This document shows positions 50,047 through 60,890 of a stretch of DNA of 64,000 bases, in pieces; position 1 is the stretch's first letter; each line of letters starts with the position of its first letter. Made by a program: the position numbers and the translations under genes. The notes beneath the pieces were generated by a model. It had not been told where the DNA came from, made no database searches, and saw only the letters and a program-made list of their open reading frames with translations. This DNA is from Thiobacillus thioparus DSM 505 (lineage in GTDB: Bacteria > Pseudomonadota > Gammaproteobacteria > Burkholderiales > Thiobacillaceae): contig NZ_KB891316.1 of assembly GCF_000373385.1 (NCBI RefSeq), positions 496,001 to 560,000 on the forward strand, read 5' to 3'.

Positions 50047-50745
50047 GATGACTCCTTGCCCTGTCCGTCAGCAGGGTCTGTGCCAAGGCGGCACAGCGTA
50101 ATGAATTCAAGGGCTTGATGAAGCTCGGCAGGGCACGATATGGGGGGTGCGCTCAACTGCAGTGCATGGATCAGGGGATGTGCTGCAAATTGGTGCGGCG
50201 GCTGACGGTCAGAAACCGACCTTCAGGTATTCTGCAGAATGGTCATTTGGATGGCAGCCTCACTCAAAAACTTCTCTACGGCCAATGCGTACTTCTCGGC
50301 CGAAGCAGACGAAGAAGCTCCGGACAAGTGTAGGCGGCCAATTTTCGTCGAGCGGACATTCGCTCTGTCGACCCACCTGGTTTCTGCAGAATCTAACCGG
50401 CCAATATCACACCCTTAAAATTAATTTAATTTATAAACAGTTGGTTACATGTAACTACAACTAAAGTTGTATTGACGAGTTTCCGTCGAGATCGCGTAGT
50501 ATCTGACCTCAGACTTGAAGTTGTTTCTCAAACTTTGGTCAGCCAGCCAAGTTGCTCACTGCAGCTAGCCAGCCATTTTCCCTGTGCTGTCGCTAGGTGC
50601 CATTAATGTTTCATACCTTTTAATTTTTGCAAATCCTTAACGCTCATGATTGAGTATGGGCTAAGGGCGTTGCATCCCATTTCTATACAACATCCTATCT
50701 ATGCCAAGGAAAATTGTGTAGGTCCTAAACAAACGAAGAAATGTT
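50047..50745. other. 699-base interval: nasA promoter, then AT-rich boundary of secretion island
   Basis: The first ~150 bases hold the nasA sigma-54 promoter and NtrC-like half-sites. From about 50400 the composition turns AT-rich, with the palindromes GTTACATGTAAC (50444-50455) and TACAAC-N4-GTTGTA (50456-50471), and direct repeats AGCCAGCCA (about 50542 and 50569). I see no supported gene. Confidence 0.6.
50070..50085 (-). promoter_or_regulatory. Sigma-54 promoter of nasA-ybiB
   Basis: On the minus strand TGGCAC-N5-CTGCT, only about 24 bases before the nasA start, so there is no leader or terminator. A degenerate NtrC-like site TGCTGC-N5-GGTGCG lies at 50181-50197. Confidence 0.82.
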
Positions 50746-51216
50746 ATGAATTATTCGACTTTCAAAACTACTCAAAACTCCTGGCTCATCAAAATTGGAA
50801 ATAGGTTTAATGCCTCCAACAAGCTTGGAATTGGTCATGCTACCTTAATTGTATTTCTTGGTCCCCAGGCAATTTGGTTTGGCACGCTAATCGTTTTTCG
50901 CGCATTGGATGTAGACGTAAAGACCACCCTATCTTCATCATTTGTTTTTTCAAGTATGGCTATTTCTTTTTATGTATTTCTACCTGTTGCATTCATTGCC
51001 CGAAGGATGTCAGACAAGCTATTTGGAGACATGTTCTGGAGGCAGAAAAACGGGGTGAATAACGTAACAACAATGGAACATTACAACCAATCCGTGAATG
51101 ATCAGGATTATAGAAGGGCAAGGTTAATAGTCATATATCAGGTTATTTATACATTTTGTTTTCTATTGTTAGGTTTTCTTTTTGGTGCCGCAATGTTTCA
51201 TTTTCTTGCTTACTGA
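50746..51216 (+). CDS. Three-TM membrane protein, candidate partner of the secreted protein
   Basis: A 156-residue protein with three hydrophobic helices: LIVFLGPQAIWFGTLIVF (about 35-52), FVFSSMAISFYVFLPVAFIA (about 66-85) and VIYTFCFLLLGFLFGAAMFH (about 133-153). A charged loop (RRMSDKLFGDMFWRQKNG) lies between. The codons are AT-rich, unlike the rest of the window. The gene lies 19 bases before the export substrate gene, so the two are one unit. I recognise no family. Immunity or accessory function for the secreted protein is an inference from position. Confidence 0.72.
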   Translation: MNYSTFKTTQNSWLIKIGNRFNASNKLGIGHATLIVFLGPQAIWFGTLIVFRALDVDVKTTLSSSFVFSSMAISFYVFLPVAFIARRMSDKLFGDMFWRQKNGVNNVTTMEHYNQSVNDQDYRRARLIVIYQVIYTFCFLLLGFLFGAAMFHFLAY

Positions 51217-51235
51217 ATAAATTAGGGGGATTAAT

Positions 51236-53158
51236 ATGACCGCCAATGGCATGGAACCTTTGTTGGAATTTGGTAATAGCTTAACTGATACATTTAACGC
51301 AATTGTGTCCTACGATTCTCAGCATCCGAACTCTTCGGAATCGGTGGCCGCAGTGGCGACACTTGTCCAATTTGGTACAACGCTGGCTAACGGACTTGCA
51401 ACTAACTCCCCATTCGCTCAGTTACTTCTGACAGTCACGGGTTCTCAAGCGGCTTTACTTGCACTCACGACTACTGCCAGTGAATTTCAACTGGCTCTAA
51501 CGACGTATCAGAACAATCCGAATGACGCAAATTTCAATATGGTGCTACAACGTGGTGCAGGATTAGTTGCGGCAGGAGGTGGCCTTCTATCTACATTGCC
51601 AATCCCGCAAGTCAGGCTGGCTGGTTTGGCAATCCAATTTTCTGCCATCGGTGCACAAAATGCATTGAATGGAAACTTGAGCAATTTGGGGGAAATATTA
51701 GGGAACGAAATTTATGAATTGTTAAATCCGTCTGAAAATGGTGGGGATTTGACCATCCGACAATATTCGACTGGTTCAAGTGAGTTTCTTACTTTTGAAC
51801 TGCTTGGCCAAAGCGGTATCGGATACGGAGAGGTCGGCTTAATTTCTGGGCAGGCAACAGATGAATGGGTTCCAGAAGGGACGGTACAGGTTCTGGGGCA
51901 GGACGCTTCCGGGAATGAAATTGTTCTCCAAAGCTGGACGGATGCGGGGTATTGGTTAAGTAATTCCTCCGTTACGGAAATTAATTCCACTACATTCAAT
52001 TTGAGTAGCTCAGGATTTTTGGACGCTTATTGGGCGTTATTTGACGCAGCGGATTTTGCAGGAAATACGCTGGATTTTGCGCAGTCTGTTACAAATAGCG
52101 CCGGAATTACTGGCAACTACTTGGCGCCTAATTCACTTCTAGACGTATCCACGCACGTCAATGATTTCTTTAGTGAATATAATTGGTTTGAGTATCTTGA
52201 TCCATTGCCAATCGACCCGGTAATTGAAACCTATTTAAATCCTAATTTCAATCCCAATGGGTATGGCTGGGACACTGTGACTGTTGGCTACGCGCAAGCT
52301 TATTACGGTCTGCAGTATCTTCTCGGAGAAACCAATCAATATGTTCAAGGTGCATGGAGCCGCCTTCCCCTTACAGATTATGTTGAATCTCTTGAGAGTG
52401 ATTTTAATGCGAATGGCTCCCCGATTGCTATCGACCTTGATGGTGATGGGGTTGAGACCGTATCCATTGGCCAATCGGGGGTGGATTTCGATATAACAGG
52501 CGATGGTGTTGCAGAAAGGACAGGCTGGTTGTCGCCTGACGATGCGTTCTTGGTAATGGATCGTAATGGCAACAAAAAAATTGATGGCGTCAGTGAAATG
52601 TTTGGAGGCCTTAATCGTGGTGATGGCTTCGCAGAACTTGCCCTGTTGGATAGCAATGGTGACGGGGTAATCAACAAAAAGGATAAGAGCTTTTCTTCAT
52701 TAAGGCTGTGGCAAGACAAGAATAGCAACGGGACAACCGACAAAGGGGAATTGCTCAAGCTTAAGTCTCTTGGCATTACTGAATTAAGTTTGGATTATGC
52801 AAAATCTGAATATATCGAGAATGGCAATCTTTTTGGAGAGGTCTCGCATGCCATAGTGAACGGGGATGAACATGACATGGTTGATGTGTATTTTAGATAC
52901 CATCAACTTCCGTCTTCTCCAAATAAAACCCCGGAAGAATATGATTCTAATATCAGCGAATCGGCTCTAAATTTCAATTGGACCATGAAAGTGGCTCAAT
53001 CGCCGACAACTTCGGGGATTGGTGACGGGGTTGATGGCAAATTAGAAAATCTTGTAGCAGCCATGGCCAGCTTTGCCCCGCCGGCTGCCGGGCAGACCAC
53101 CCTGCCGCAGAACTATCAGGATGCCCTCGCGGGCGTCATCGCCGCCAACTGGCAGTAA
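51236..53158 (+). CDS. Type I-secreted Ca2+-binding protein (RTX-like, C-terminal export signal)
   Basis: A 640-residue substrate of the adjacent ABC exporter. Residues ~1-390 are an unrecognised cargo domain, with hydrophobic stretches (FGTTLANGLATNSPFAQLLL, GAGLVAAGGGLLSTLPIPQ). Residues ~398-520 carry EF-hand-like Ca2+ loops (IDLDGDGVETV, FDITGDGVAERTGW, MDRNGNKKIDG, LDSNGDGVINKKD, DKNSNGTTDKGE), the pattern found at the end of haemolysin-type proteins. The last ~35 residues (AAMASFAPPAAGQTTLPQNY...) are a conserved type I signal. GGGGGA lies before the ATG. Composition is AT-rich until about 53050 and then suddenly GC-rich. Toxin activity is possible but not shown. Confidence 0.85.
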   Translation: MTANGMEPLLEFGNSLTDTFNAIVSYDSQHPNSSESVAAVATLVQFGTTLANGLATNSPFAQLLLTVTGSQAALLALTTTASEFQLALTTYQNNPNDANFNMVLQRGAGLVAAGGGLLSTLPIPQVRLAGLAIQFSAIGAQNALNGNLSNLGEILGNEIYELLNPSENGGDLTIRQYSTGSSEFLTFELLGQSGIGYGEVGLISGQATDEWVPEGTVQVLGQDASGNEIVLQSWTDAGYWLSNSSVTEINSTTFNLSSSGFLDAYWALFDAADFAGNTLDFAQSVTNSAGITGNYLAPNSLLDVSTHVNDFFSEYNWFEYLDPLPIDPVIETYLNPNFNPNGYGWDTVTVGYAQAYYGLQYLLGETNQYVQGAWSRLPLTDYVESLESDFNANGSPIAIDLDGDGVETVSIGQSGVDFDITGDGVAERTGWLSPDDAFLVMDRNGNKKIDGVSEMFGGLNRGDGFAELALLDSNGDGVINKKDKSFSSLRLWQDKNSNGTTDKGELLKLKSLGITELSLDYAKSEYIENGNLFGEVSHAIVNGDEHDMVDVYFRYHQLPSSPNKTPEEYDSNISESALNFNWTMKVAQSPTTSGIGDGVDGKLENLVAAMASFAPPAAGQTTLPQNYQDALAGVIAANWQ

Positions 53159-53225
53159 CCTCTGGCGGTGTGTCATCCTCCTGTCCCAGCAAAGGGATGG
53201 GGGATGATCGGCCCGCGGATTGCAT

Positions 53226-55358
<2,133 letters not shown>

Positions 55359-55367
55359 GGCAGACAC

Positions 55368-56783
55368 ATGAAACGACACGCCCTGGCCGATCTGCTCAAA
55401 CGCTACATCAAGGTCTTCCGTCACGCCTGGTCGCTGCGGAAAGAGACCGACGCCCCCGACCTGCAACCCCACGAAGCCCAGTTCCTGCCCGCCGCACTTT
55501 CCTTGCGCGATACGCCGGTGCATCCCGCCCCGCGCATCACGCTGTGGCTCATCATGGCCTTCGCCCTGATTGCGCTGCTGTGGGCGATCTTTGGCCGCAT
55601 CGACGTGGTGGCCACCGCGGTCGGCAAGATCATCCCTAACGACCGCACCAAAGTCATCCAGCCGATGGAGACGGCCGTGGTCAAGGCCATCCATGTGCGC
55701 GACGGACAGGAAGTCAAACCGGGCCAGCTGCTGATCGAGCTCGATGCCACCAGTGCCGCCGCCGACAGCGATCGGCTGCGCAACGAAGCGTTGACCGCGC
55801 AACTGGAAGCGCTGCGCACACAAGCGCTGCTATCCGCGCTTGAGCACGGCGCGCCACCCAAGCTGAAACTGTTGGCCGGTGTAGATGCAGACCGCCTTCT
55901 GGCCGAACAAAGCCAGGCTACCGGCCAGTACCGTGAATATCAGGCTCGCCAACTGCAATTGCAGGCCGAGATCACCCGCCGCCGGGCGGAGCTCCAGACC
56001 ACCCAGGAACAAGTCAGCAAGCTCGAACAAACCGTCCCTATCGCCCGCCAGCGTGCGCAGGATTACCGGAAGCTGATGAAGGAGCAGTTCATGTCCCAGC
56101 ATGGCTATCTGGAACGCGAGCAGGCGCGCATCGAGCAGGAACAGGACCTGGCCAGCAGTCGATCGCATGTCGTGGAAATCCGTGCCCAGCTGGTGGAATC
56201 GCAACGCCAGCAAGCCACGCTCGAAGCCGAGACGCGCCGCCAGCTGCTGGATCAACTCAACCTGGCATCCCAGAAAGCCGTGTCATTGGAACAGGAGTTG
56301 ATCAAGGCGGAACAGCGTAGCCGCTTGATGCATTTGACCGCACCGGTCGCCGGCACGGTACAGCAACTTGCAATCAGTACGGTTGGAGGTGTCGTTACGC
56401 CGGCACAACCTTTGATGGTGATCGTACCCAAAGAGAACGTGCTGGAAGTCGAAGCCATGCTGCCGAACAAGGACATCGGCTTTGTGAATCCCGGGCAGGA
56501 TGCCGAAGTGAAAGTGGAGACCTTCCCGTTCACCAAATACGGCACGATCCACGGCACCATCACTCAGGTGTCGTCCGACGCGATCCAGGACGAGAAGGTT
56601 GGATTGATCTACTCGACCCGGGTGAAGCTGAACAAGGACACCATCAGGGTGGAGAACAAGACCGTACGCCTGACCCCAGGCATGGCGGTGACGGTCGAGG
56701 TCAAGACCGGCACGCGGCGCGTGATCGAGTATTTCCTGAGTCCGTTGATGCAGGTGACGAGTGAAAGTTTAAGGGAACGGTAA
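55368..56783 (+). CDS. HlyD-family membrane fusion protein
   Basis: A 471-residue periplasmic adaptor: an N-terminal TM (LWLIMAFALIALLWAIFG), a biotinyl-lipoyl half (VKAIHVRDGQEVKPGQLLIE), long coiled coils (about 140-310), the second lipoyl half (MHLTAPVAGTVQQLAIST) and a beta-barrel domain (GFVNPGQDAEVKVETFPFTK). It ends with the HlyD C-terminus (VEVKTGTRRVIEYFLSPL). It bridges the ABC transporter to outer-membrane TolC. The gene ends in a 13-base sequence that recurs 56 bases on. Confidence 0.95.
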   Translation: MKRHALADLLKRYIKVFRHAWSLRKETDAPDLQPHEAQFLPAALSLRDTPVHPAPRITLWLIMAFALIALLWAIFGRIDVVATAVGKIIPNDRTKVIQPMETAVVKAIHVRDGQEVKPGQLLIELDATSAAADSDRLRNEALTAQLEALRTQALLSALEHGAPPKLKLLAGVDADRLLAEQSQATGQYREYQARQLQLQAEITRRRAELQTTQEQVSKLEQTVPIARQRAQDYRKLMKEQFMSQHGYLEREQARIEQEQDLASSRSHVVEIRAQLVESQRQQATLEAETRRQLLDQLNLASQKAVSLEQELIKAEQRSRLMHLTAPVAGTVQQLAISTVGGVVTPAQPLMVIVPKENVLEVEAMLPNKDIGFVNPGQDAEVKVETFPFTKYGTIHGTITQVSSDAIQDEKVGLIYSTRVKLNKDTIRVENKTVRLTPGMAVTVEVKTGTRRVIEYFLSPLMQVTSESLRER

Positions 56784-56845
56784 ACCAGACTCTTGGCCAG
56801 CATGGTAACGTCTGCGTCCTGTCCCCAAGCTGACGGTAAACCAGA
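56777..56845. repeat. 13-base direct repeats after the hlyD-type gene
   Basis: ACGGTAAACCAGA occurs at 56777-56789, covering the stop codon of the membrane-fusion gene, and again at 56833-56845. Such a pair could mark a small duplication or the junction of an insertion. Confidence 0.55.
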
Positions 56846-56923
56846 AGGCATTTATTAATAGCTGCTTCGGCCGACGACCCGCCCGTCTACATGGATTGTC
56901 GACCGTCACATCCTTGGCCATTT

Positions 56924-56973
56924 CGGCCATTCACCCAGATCTGATTGCTGTCCATCGTGAATGGCCGCTTTTT
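56924..56973. terminator. Inverted repeat with T-run, possible terminator
   Basis: CGGCCATTCAC (56924-56934) and GTGAATGGCCG (56957-56967) are perfect 11-base complements with a 22-base loop, followed by CTTTTTC. It may end the secretion operon, or be a remnant of a mobile element flank. Confidence 0.5.
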
Positions 56974-57067
56974 CAGCTTTGAATGAGCCTTTGTAGTTAG
57001 GAACGGTGATTTGGACCACGCTTATAACCGTGGCCTGCTCCATATTGGTCAATAGGGATTTTCGGAA

Positions 57068-60000
57068 TTACGAAGGCGTCAGTTGGCCGAGATCGCCAAA
57101 ATGGAGAATATCCTCTGGCTTGATTGGCAGGTCTTGTAGGTATCTAAATGGCACCGGGGCACTTGTCACCAAAGGAGCCCGTAGCTTAACGGCAGCTTCT
57201 GGCAATCCAGTGAATTTGGCTAGCATGGCACGGTTCTCCACAAGCCAGCGTACGCGGCGCAGATGTTTGTCAAGCCGATCGTTTGCGTACCCCCTAAAGC
57301 GATCGCAGGTCAAGGCAATTTCGGATATGGTCCTCGCCTTTTTCAGGCGCTTACATTCGATGGCAAGAACCTGACCATTTGGAGCCCAAGCAAGTACGTC
57401 AATATCGCCCAAATTCGGATTCTTGCTGGCGCCTAGTTTTGTCATAAGCAATTCCGGCTCCGCTTGCCATCCTAGTTCTATCAGACGATCTGCAACACTG
57501 CGAGTGAATTCGTAGCCAAGTGCCTCGTTGCGAGCACCAATGTAGCTACGCATTAAGGGAGACGAAAAGCCCTTGTCGTCAAAACGACCATCAAATAAGG
57601 AGTCCAAGACATAAGCAATCGCCTCGCGGAACGTTCCTGCACCAATTGCATATGTTTTTGGTTCTGCCGGGTCACATTCAATAATCGGACGCAGCATTAC
57701 TGACAGCCGTCGGCCAAATGACCATGGCTCCACATCCTTCGGTGTTGAGTGCGGCTGCTTCGGGGGCCAAGTTGGACGCGATGGTAAGGCAAACGACAAC
57801 AGCAATGCATCCACCTCAGCTTCGGTCAAACCTCTTACGAGACAGCATTCAAGGATTTCCTGTCTCGTTAGTGTGACCACAACCGAGTTACGCTCAACTA
57901 TGGCATCTAGTAGCGCACCAACGGCATCTAGGAAGTGGTCGAAACTAATATCGTATTCAGCTTCGAACGCCCGTAAGAATTCGGGCGATTGAGCCTCTGT
58001 GCGGGAATTTTCTGCAGCATCTGGGTCTTTGGGGATGACCCAATTTTCATAGTCGGCTGCGGCTGCAGCATACATTACCCTAAAGCTCTCCATTGTGTAG
58101 GGCTGGCCGATTTTGCCAAGGATATCGGCATCAAAACTATAGCTGCCATTCGGGTATATGGAAATGCCAGCTGATGCCATGCCGTGGTAAATCGTTTCTG
58201 AATCTCTGCCAAGCTCAATCAGGGCGCACATCAAACCAAACAATTCATCCACCGAATATCCATCTGGCTGCAGCCCACCTTGGGAAGGGCATTCGCAAAT
58301 TGCCGCCTCTACCAATGCCCGCAGCGTCAAAGTTGATTGCGAGCGTTCTTTTTCTATTTGCTCTGCGGCATCGGTTCCATCGTCCACGCCATATAGAGCC
58401 CTAACGGCCCGAGCCGTAGAACGCCATCGACTCTTGTCCCGAAGCAAAGTCTCGTGGAAATGAAGAAGCTCAACCACCATGGCTTGTCGATTAAACCGAG
58501 AAAGCCCTTTAATGATGGACTGCATTAGATGCTTAACGGCTTCATTCAGCGCAATTCGGCTGGCTTCCAAATCTAATACTACCTTCTTATTGCTTGACGG
58601 CCTCCATGAGAATACCGAGCGCAATACAACATCGACATGCTCGCCTGGACGGTGAAAGATTGGTCGCTGATCGTTCGAAAGCAAAAACTCTATGGGGCTG
58701 AAAGTCTCGAAAGAATGGATAATTTTGGCGTCATTCCCTCCCAAGATTTGGATGGCTTCTTCCTCACAATCTTCCAAGAGAGGACATTGATGTCCAGAAA
58801 GCGTTCTGAATGCGAGAATGAATTGGGCAAGGAGCCCCTTCTCACCCTGATTGCCCACGCCCGAAAATGAGCATAGAAACCCTGGCTCGGCAGCAATCTT
58901 AGCTACAGGCCTCTCCCGGTGATAACGAACTTCAAATCCTTTCCCATGAGTAGGGTTGTCACGGGCTTCCTGCGGCGCGGCAACCCTATGCATATCGAAA
59001 ATGATTTCAATTGCATGATAGGGAAACCATATGGGCGGGTTGCACAATCTGAGTGCCCGGAATACCAAAACCTGCAAGCCCTCCCATAGTTTGTATGCCA
59101 GTTCCTTTACTGTAGGGTTGTTGCCGGCCAGGAACGTAATCCATACCGTAGTTTGGCCATGATCTAGGCAGAAACTTAACACTCCAGTTTCCAGATGAGT
59201 GATGCTTGCGAACACAGGAATCGACTTAACTGATCCATATACCGAGTCCGAATTGGCATGAACGACAATGATCGGCTTGCCATCGATATGTAGTTCACAA
59301 TGTTCGTCGATTTCCTTGCGCCTAGATCGACGAAGCTCCATCACAAAGTCGGTGGCAATTTGCAGATAGGCCGGTTTGTCATGGGGAATATCGGCGGCCC
59401 GCAGCGAATGGCCTTCCCTCAACCAGTATGCAAAAAGGTTGGGCAGGCCGTTGATGTTGGGGAGATGAAGGTCCGTTTGCTCTTCACTTTGCCTTTGTGT
59501 CAGCAAAAGCAAGAGTTTGTCCAATGGCGCATCGGAATTGCGCAGAAGATGATCCAGGTCATGCAGACGACATGGATCGAAAGTCCAGCGCGCTCGCGGT
59601 GGCGGCGGGCTAAAGATATAGGCTTGCCCAAGGTGCCCAAGCAGCAAGAATGTGTGCGCGGAATCAATTTCTTCTGTCGACTCTAGGTATGACCGAAGAT
59701 CGGCAATATGCTGATCGACGGCTGCGATTTCGCTTTCGACGAAGTCTGTAGGATTAAGAAGCCCCGTTGAAGCGAACTGCTCAAGCGAATCTGGCATTAC
59801 CAATAAGTGGATAATCCTGCGCTTGTCGACTCTATAAGCGAGGCTTTGACAAATACTAGGTACTCCATTGAGGTAGCGCGGCAGTTCAATTTGCTCGACT
59901 CCATGCCGGCTACCGCTTCGCATCACCCGGTGAGCTTGACTCAATACAGAGTCCATCAGCACCTTTTCGAGGGTGCTTAATTGATTCGCTGCCCTAGCAC

Positions 60001-60811
60001 GTTTGACAATGAACCGACGTACGGCATACGTAATGGCAGTAGGTAGAGCCAGAACTATTTCCGATCCGAATCGAAGTAGCGGCTTTTCATGCAGCAGCGA
60101 CTCCTGGTTGCTCTGAAACATCAGGTGCACCACTTCGTCTTCCGGTAAGACAAACTCCTCCAACATTGCGAGAGAGATGTGCTCGGCCTCCAAGACTTCG
60201 GGCGAAATGACCCCCCGTTCCCCCCACTCGTGAATTGGCATCTTGGCGTTTAATGGCACTTGCCTCTTTGGAATCGAAGATTCGCTTTGCCAGCGAACAA
60301 GGCCTGAGCGGCGCAAGACCATATCTGAGAGGTCTAGCAAGGCATAAACAGGCTTCAACCATTCGAGCTGTTCGTCTCCTCCGTATCGCTCGACGCACTC
60401 GATTAACAGGCGTGTTGCCGAATCAGGAACCTCCCAAAGTCCTCCGAGTACAAGAAAATCTTTAGAACGAGTGATGACGTTGGAAACGAATACATCTTCG
60501 GGTGGGTCTTCTGCCCAAGCGACTGCGCTTAACTGGCGATTAAGCCAATGAGAAATGTGTTGCCATGTAGGTTTTTTGCTTCCATCACAGTTTGCTGCAA
60601 TTAACTGGGCCAGCAGTTCAAGCCGGAAGCAATTTGCTTGTAGTCTCGGAACAGTAAGGAGTCCTGCTACCAGAGATATGGCCTCTCTCTTGTCGTATCC
60701 TCGGAGCACGTTTGCAAGCTTTTGCACTTCTGGCGTGTTCATCTGCCCTTCGCCAGCAAATAAGAAAGGAGGGCGTGCCATTCGATTGAAAATGGATTGA
60801 GCGTCAGTCAT
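57068..60811 (-). CDS. Very large unrecognised protein with C-terminal PD-(D/E)XK nuclease-like domain
   Basis: A 1247-residue, apparently soluble protein. I do not recognise the first ~1080 residues, which look helical with scattered alpha/beta parts. The C-terminal ~150 residues fit a PD-(D/E)XK restriction-like fold: a helix (LGYEFTRSVADRLIELGWQA), a strand ending GDIDVLAW (Asp 1138) and AIECKRLKKA (Glu 1152, Lys 1154), the D-x13-E-x-K pattern, with no C-terminal target-recognition domain obvious. I chose the ATG at 60811 (MTDAQSIFNRMARPP), since upstream codons overlap the cyclase gene. Base composition is nearer 50% GC than the neighbourhood. It stands alone, so a single-gene anti-phage or anti-plasmid function is a possibility, not shown. 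Confidence 0.72.
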   Translation of the reverse strand: MTDAQSIFNRMARPPFLFAGEGQMNTPEVQKLANVLRGYDKREAISLVAGLLTVPRLQANCFRLELLAQLIAANCDGSKKPTWQHISHWLNRQLSAVAWAEDPPEDVFVSNVITRSKDFLVLGGLWEVPDSATRLLIECVERYGGDEQLEWLKPVYALLDLSDMVLRRSGLVRWQSESSIPKRQVPLNAKMPIHEWGERGVISPEVLEAEHISLAMLEEFVLPEDEVVHLMFQSNQESLLHEKPLLRFGSEIVLALPTAITYAVRRFIVKRARAANQLSTLEKVLMDSVLSQAHRVMRSGSRHGVEQIELPRYLNGVPSICQSLAYRVDKRRIIHLLVMPDSLEQFASTGLLNPTDFVESEIAAVDQHIADLRSYLESTEEIDSAHTFLLLGHLGQAYIFSPPPPRARWTFDPCRLHDLDHLLRNSDAPLDKLLLLLTQRQSEEQTDLHLPNINGLPNLFAYWLREGHSLRAADIPHDKPAYLQIATDFVMELRRSRRKEIDEHCELHIDGKPIIVVHANSDSVYGSVKSIPVFASITHLETGVLSFCLDHGQTTVWITFLAGNNPTVKELAYKLWEGLQVLVFRALRLCNPPIWFPYHAIEIIFDMHRVAAPQEARDNPTHGKGFEVRYHRERPVAKIAAEPGFLCSFSGVGNQGEKGLLAQFILAFRTLSGHQCPLLEDCEEEAIQILGGNDAKIIHSFETFSPIEFLLSNDQRPIFHRPGEHVDVVLRSVFSWRPSSNKKVVLDLEASRIALNEAVKHLMQSIIKGLSRFNRQAMVVELLHFHETLLRDKSRWRSTARAVRALYGVDDGTDAAEQIEKERSQSTLTLRALVEAAICECPSQGGLQPDGYSVDELFGLMCALIELGRDSETIYHGMASAGISIYPNGSYSFDADILGKIGQPYTMESFRVMYAAAAADYENWVIPKDPDAAENSRTEAQSPEFLRAFEAEYDISFDHFLDAVGALLDAIVERNSVVVTLTRQEILECCLVRGLTEAEVDALLLSFALPSRPTWPPKQPHSTPKDVEPWSFGRRLSVMLRPIIECDPAEPKTYAIGAGTFREAIAYVLDSLFDGRFDDKGFSSPLMRSYIGARNEALGYEFTRSVADRLIELGWQAEPELLMTKLGASKNPNLGDIDVLAWAPNGQVLAIECKRLKKARTISEIALTCDRFRGYANDRLDKHLRRVRWLVENRAMLAKFTGLPEAAVKLRAPLVTSAPVPFRYLQDLPIKPEDILHFGDLGQLTPS

Positions 60812-60890
60812 GAGTCTTGAGGGTAGTGGTTGATTGCTTACACAGCCATAGTGGCTGGGCGCTCCCAGCGCCGTTGCTTGAAATCCCCGA

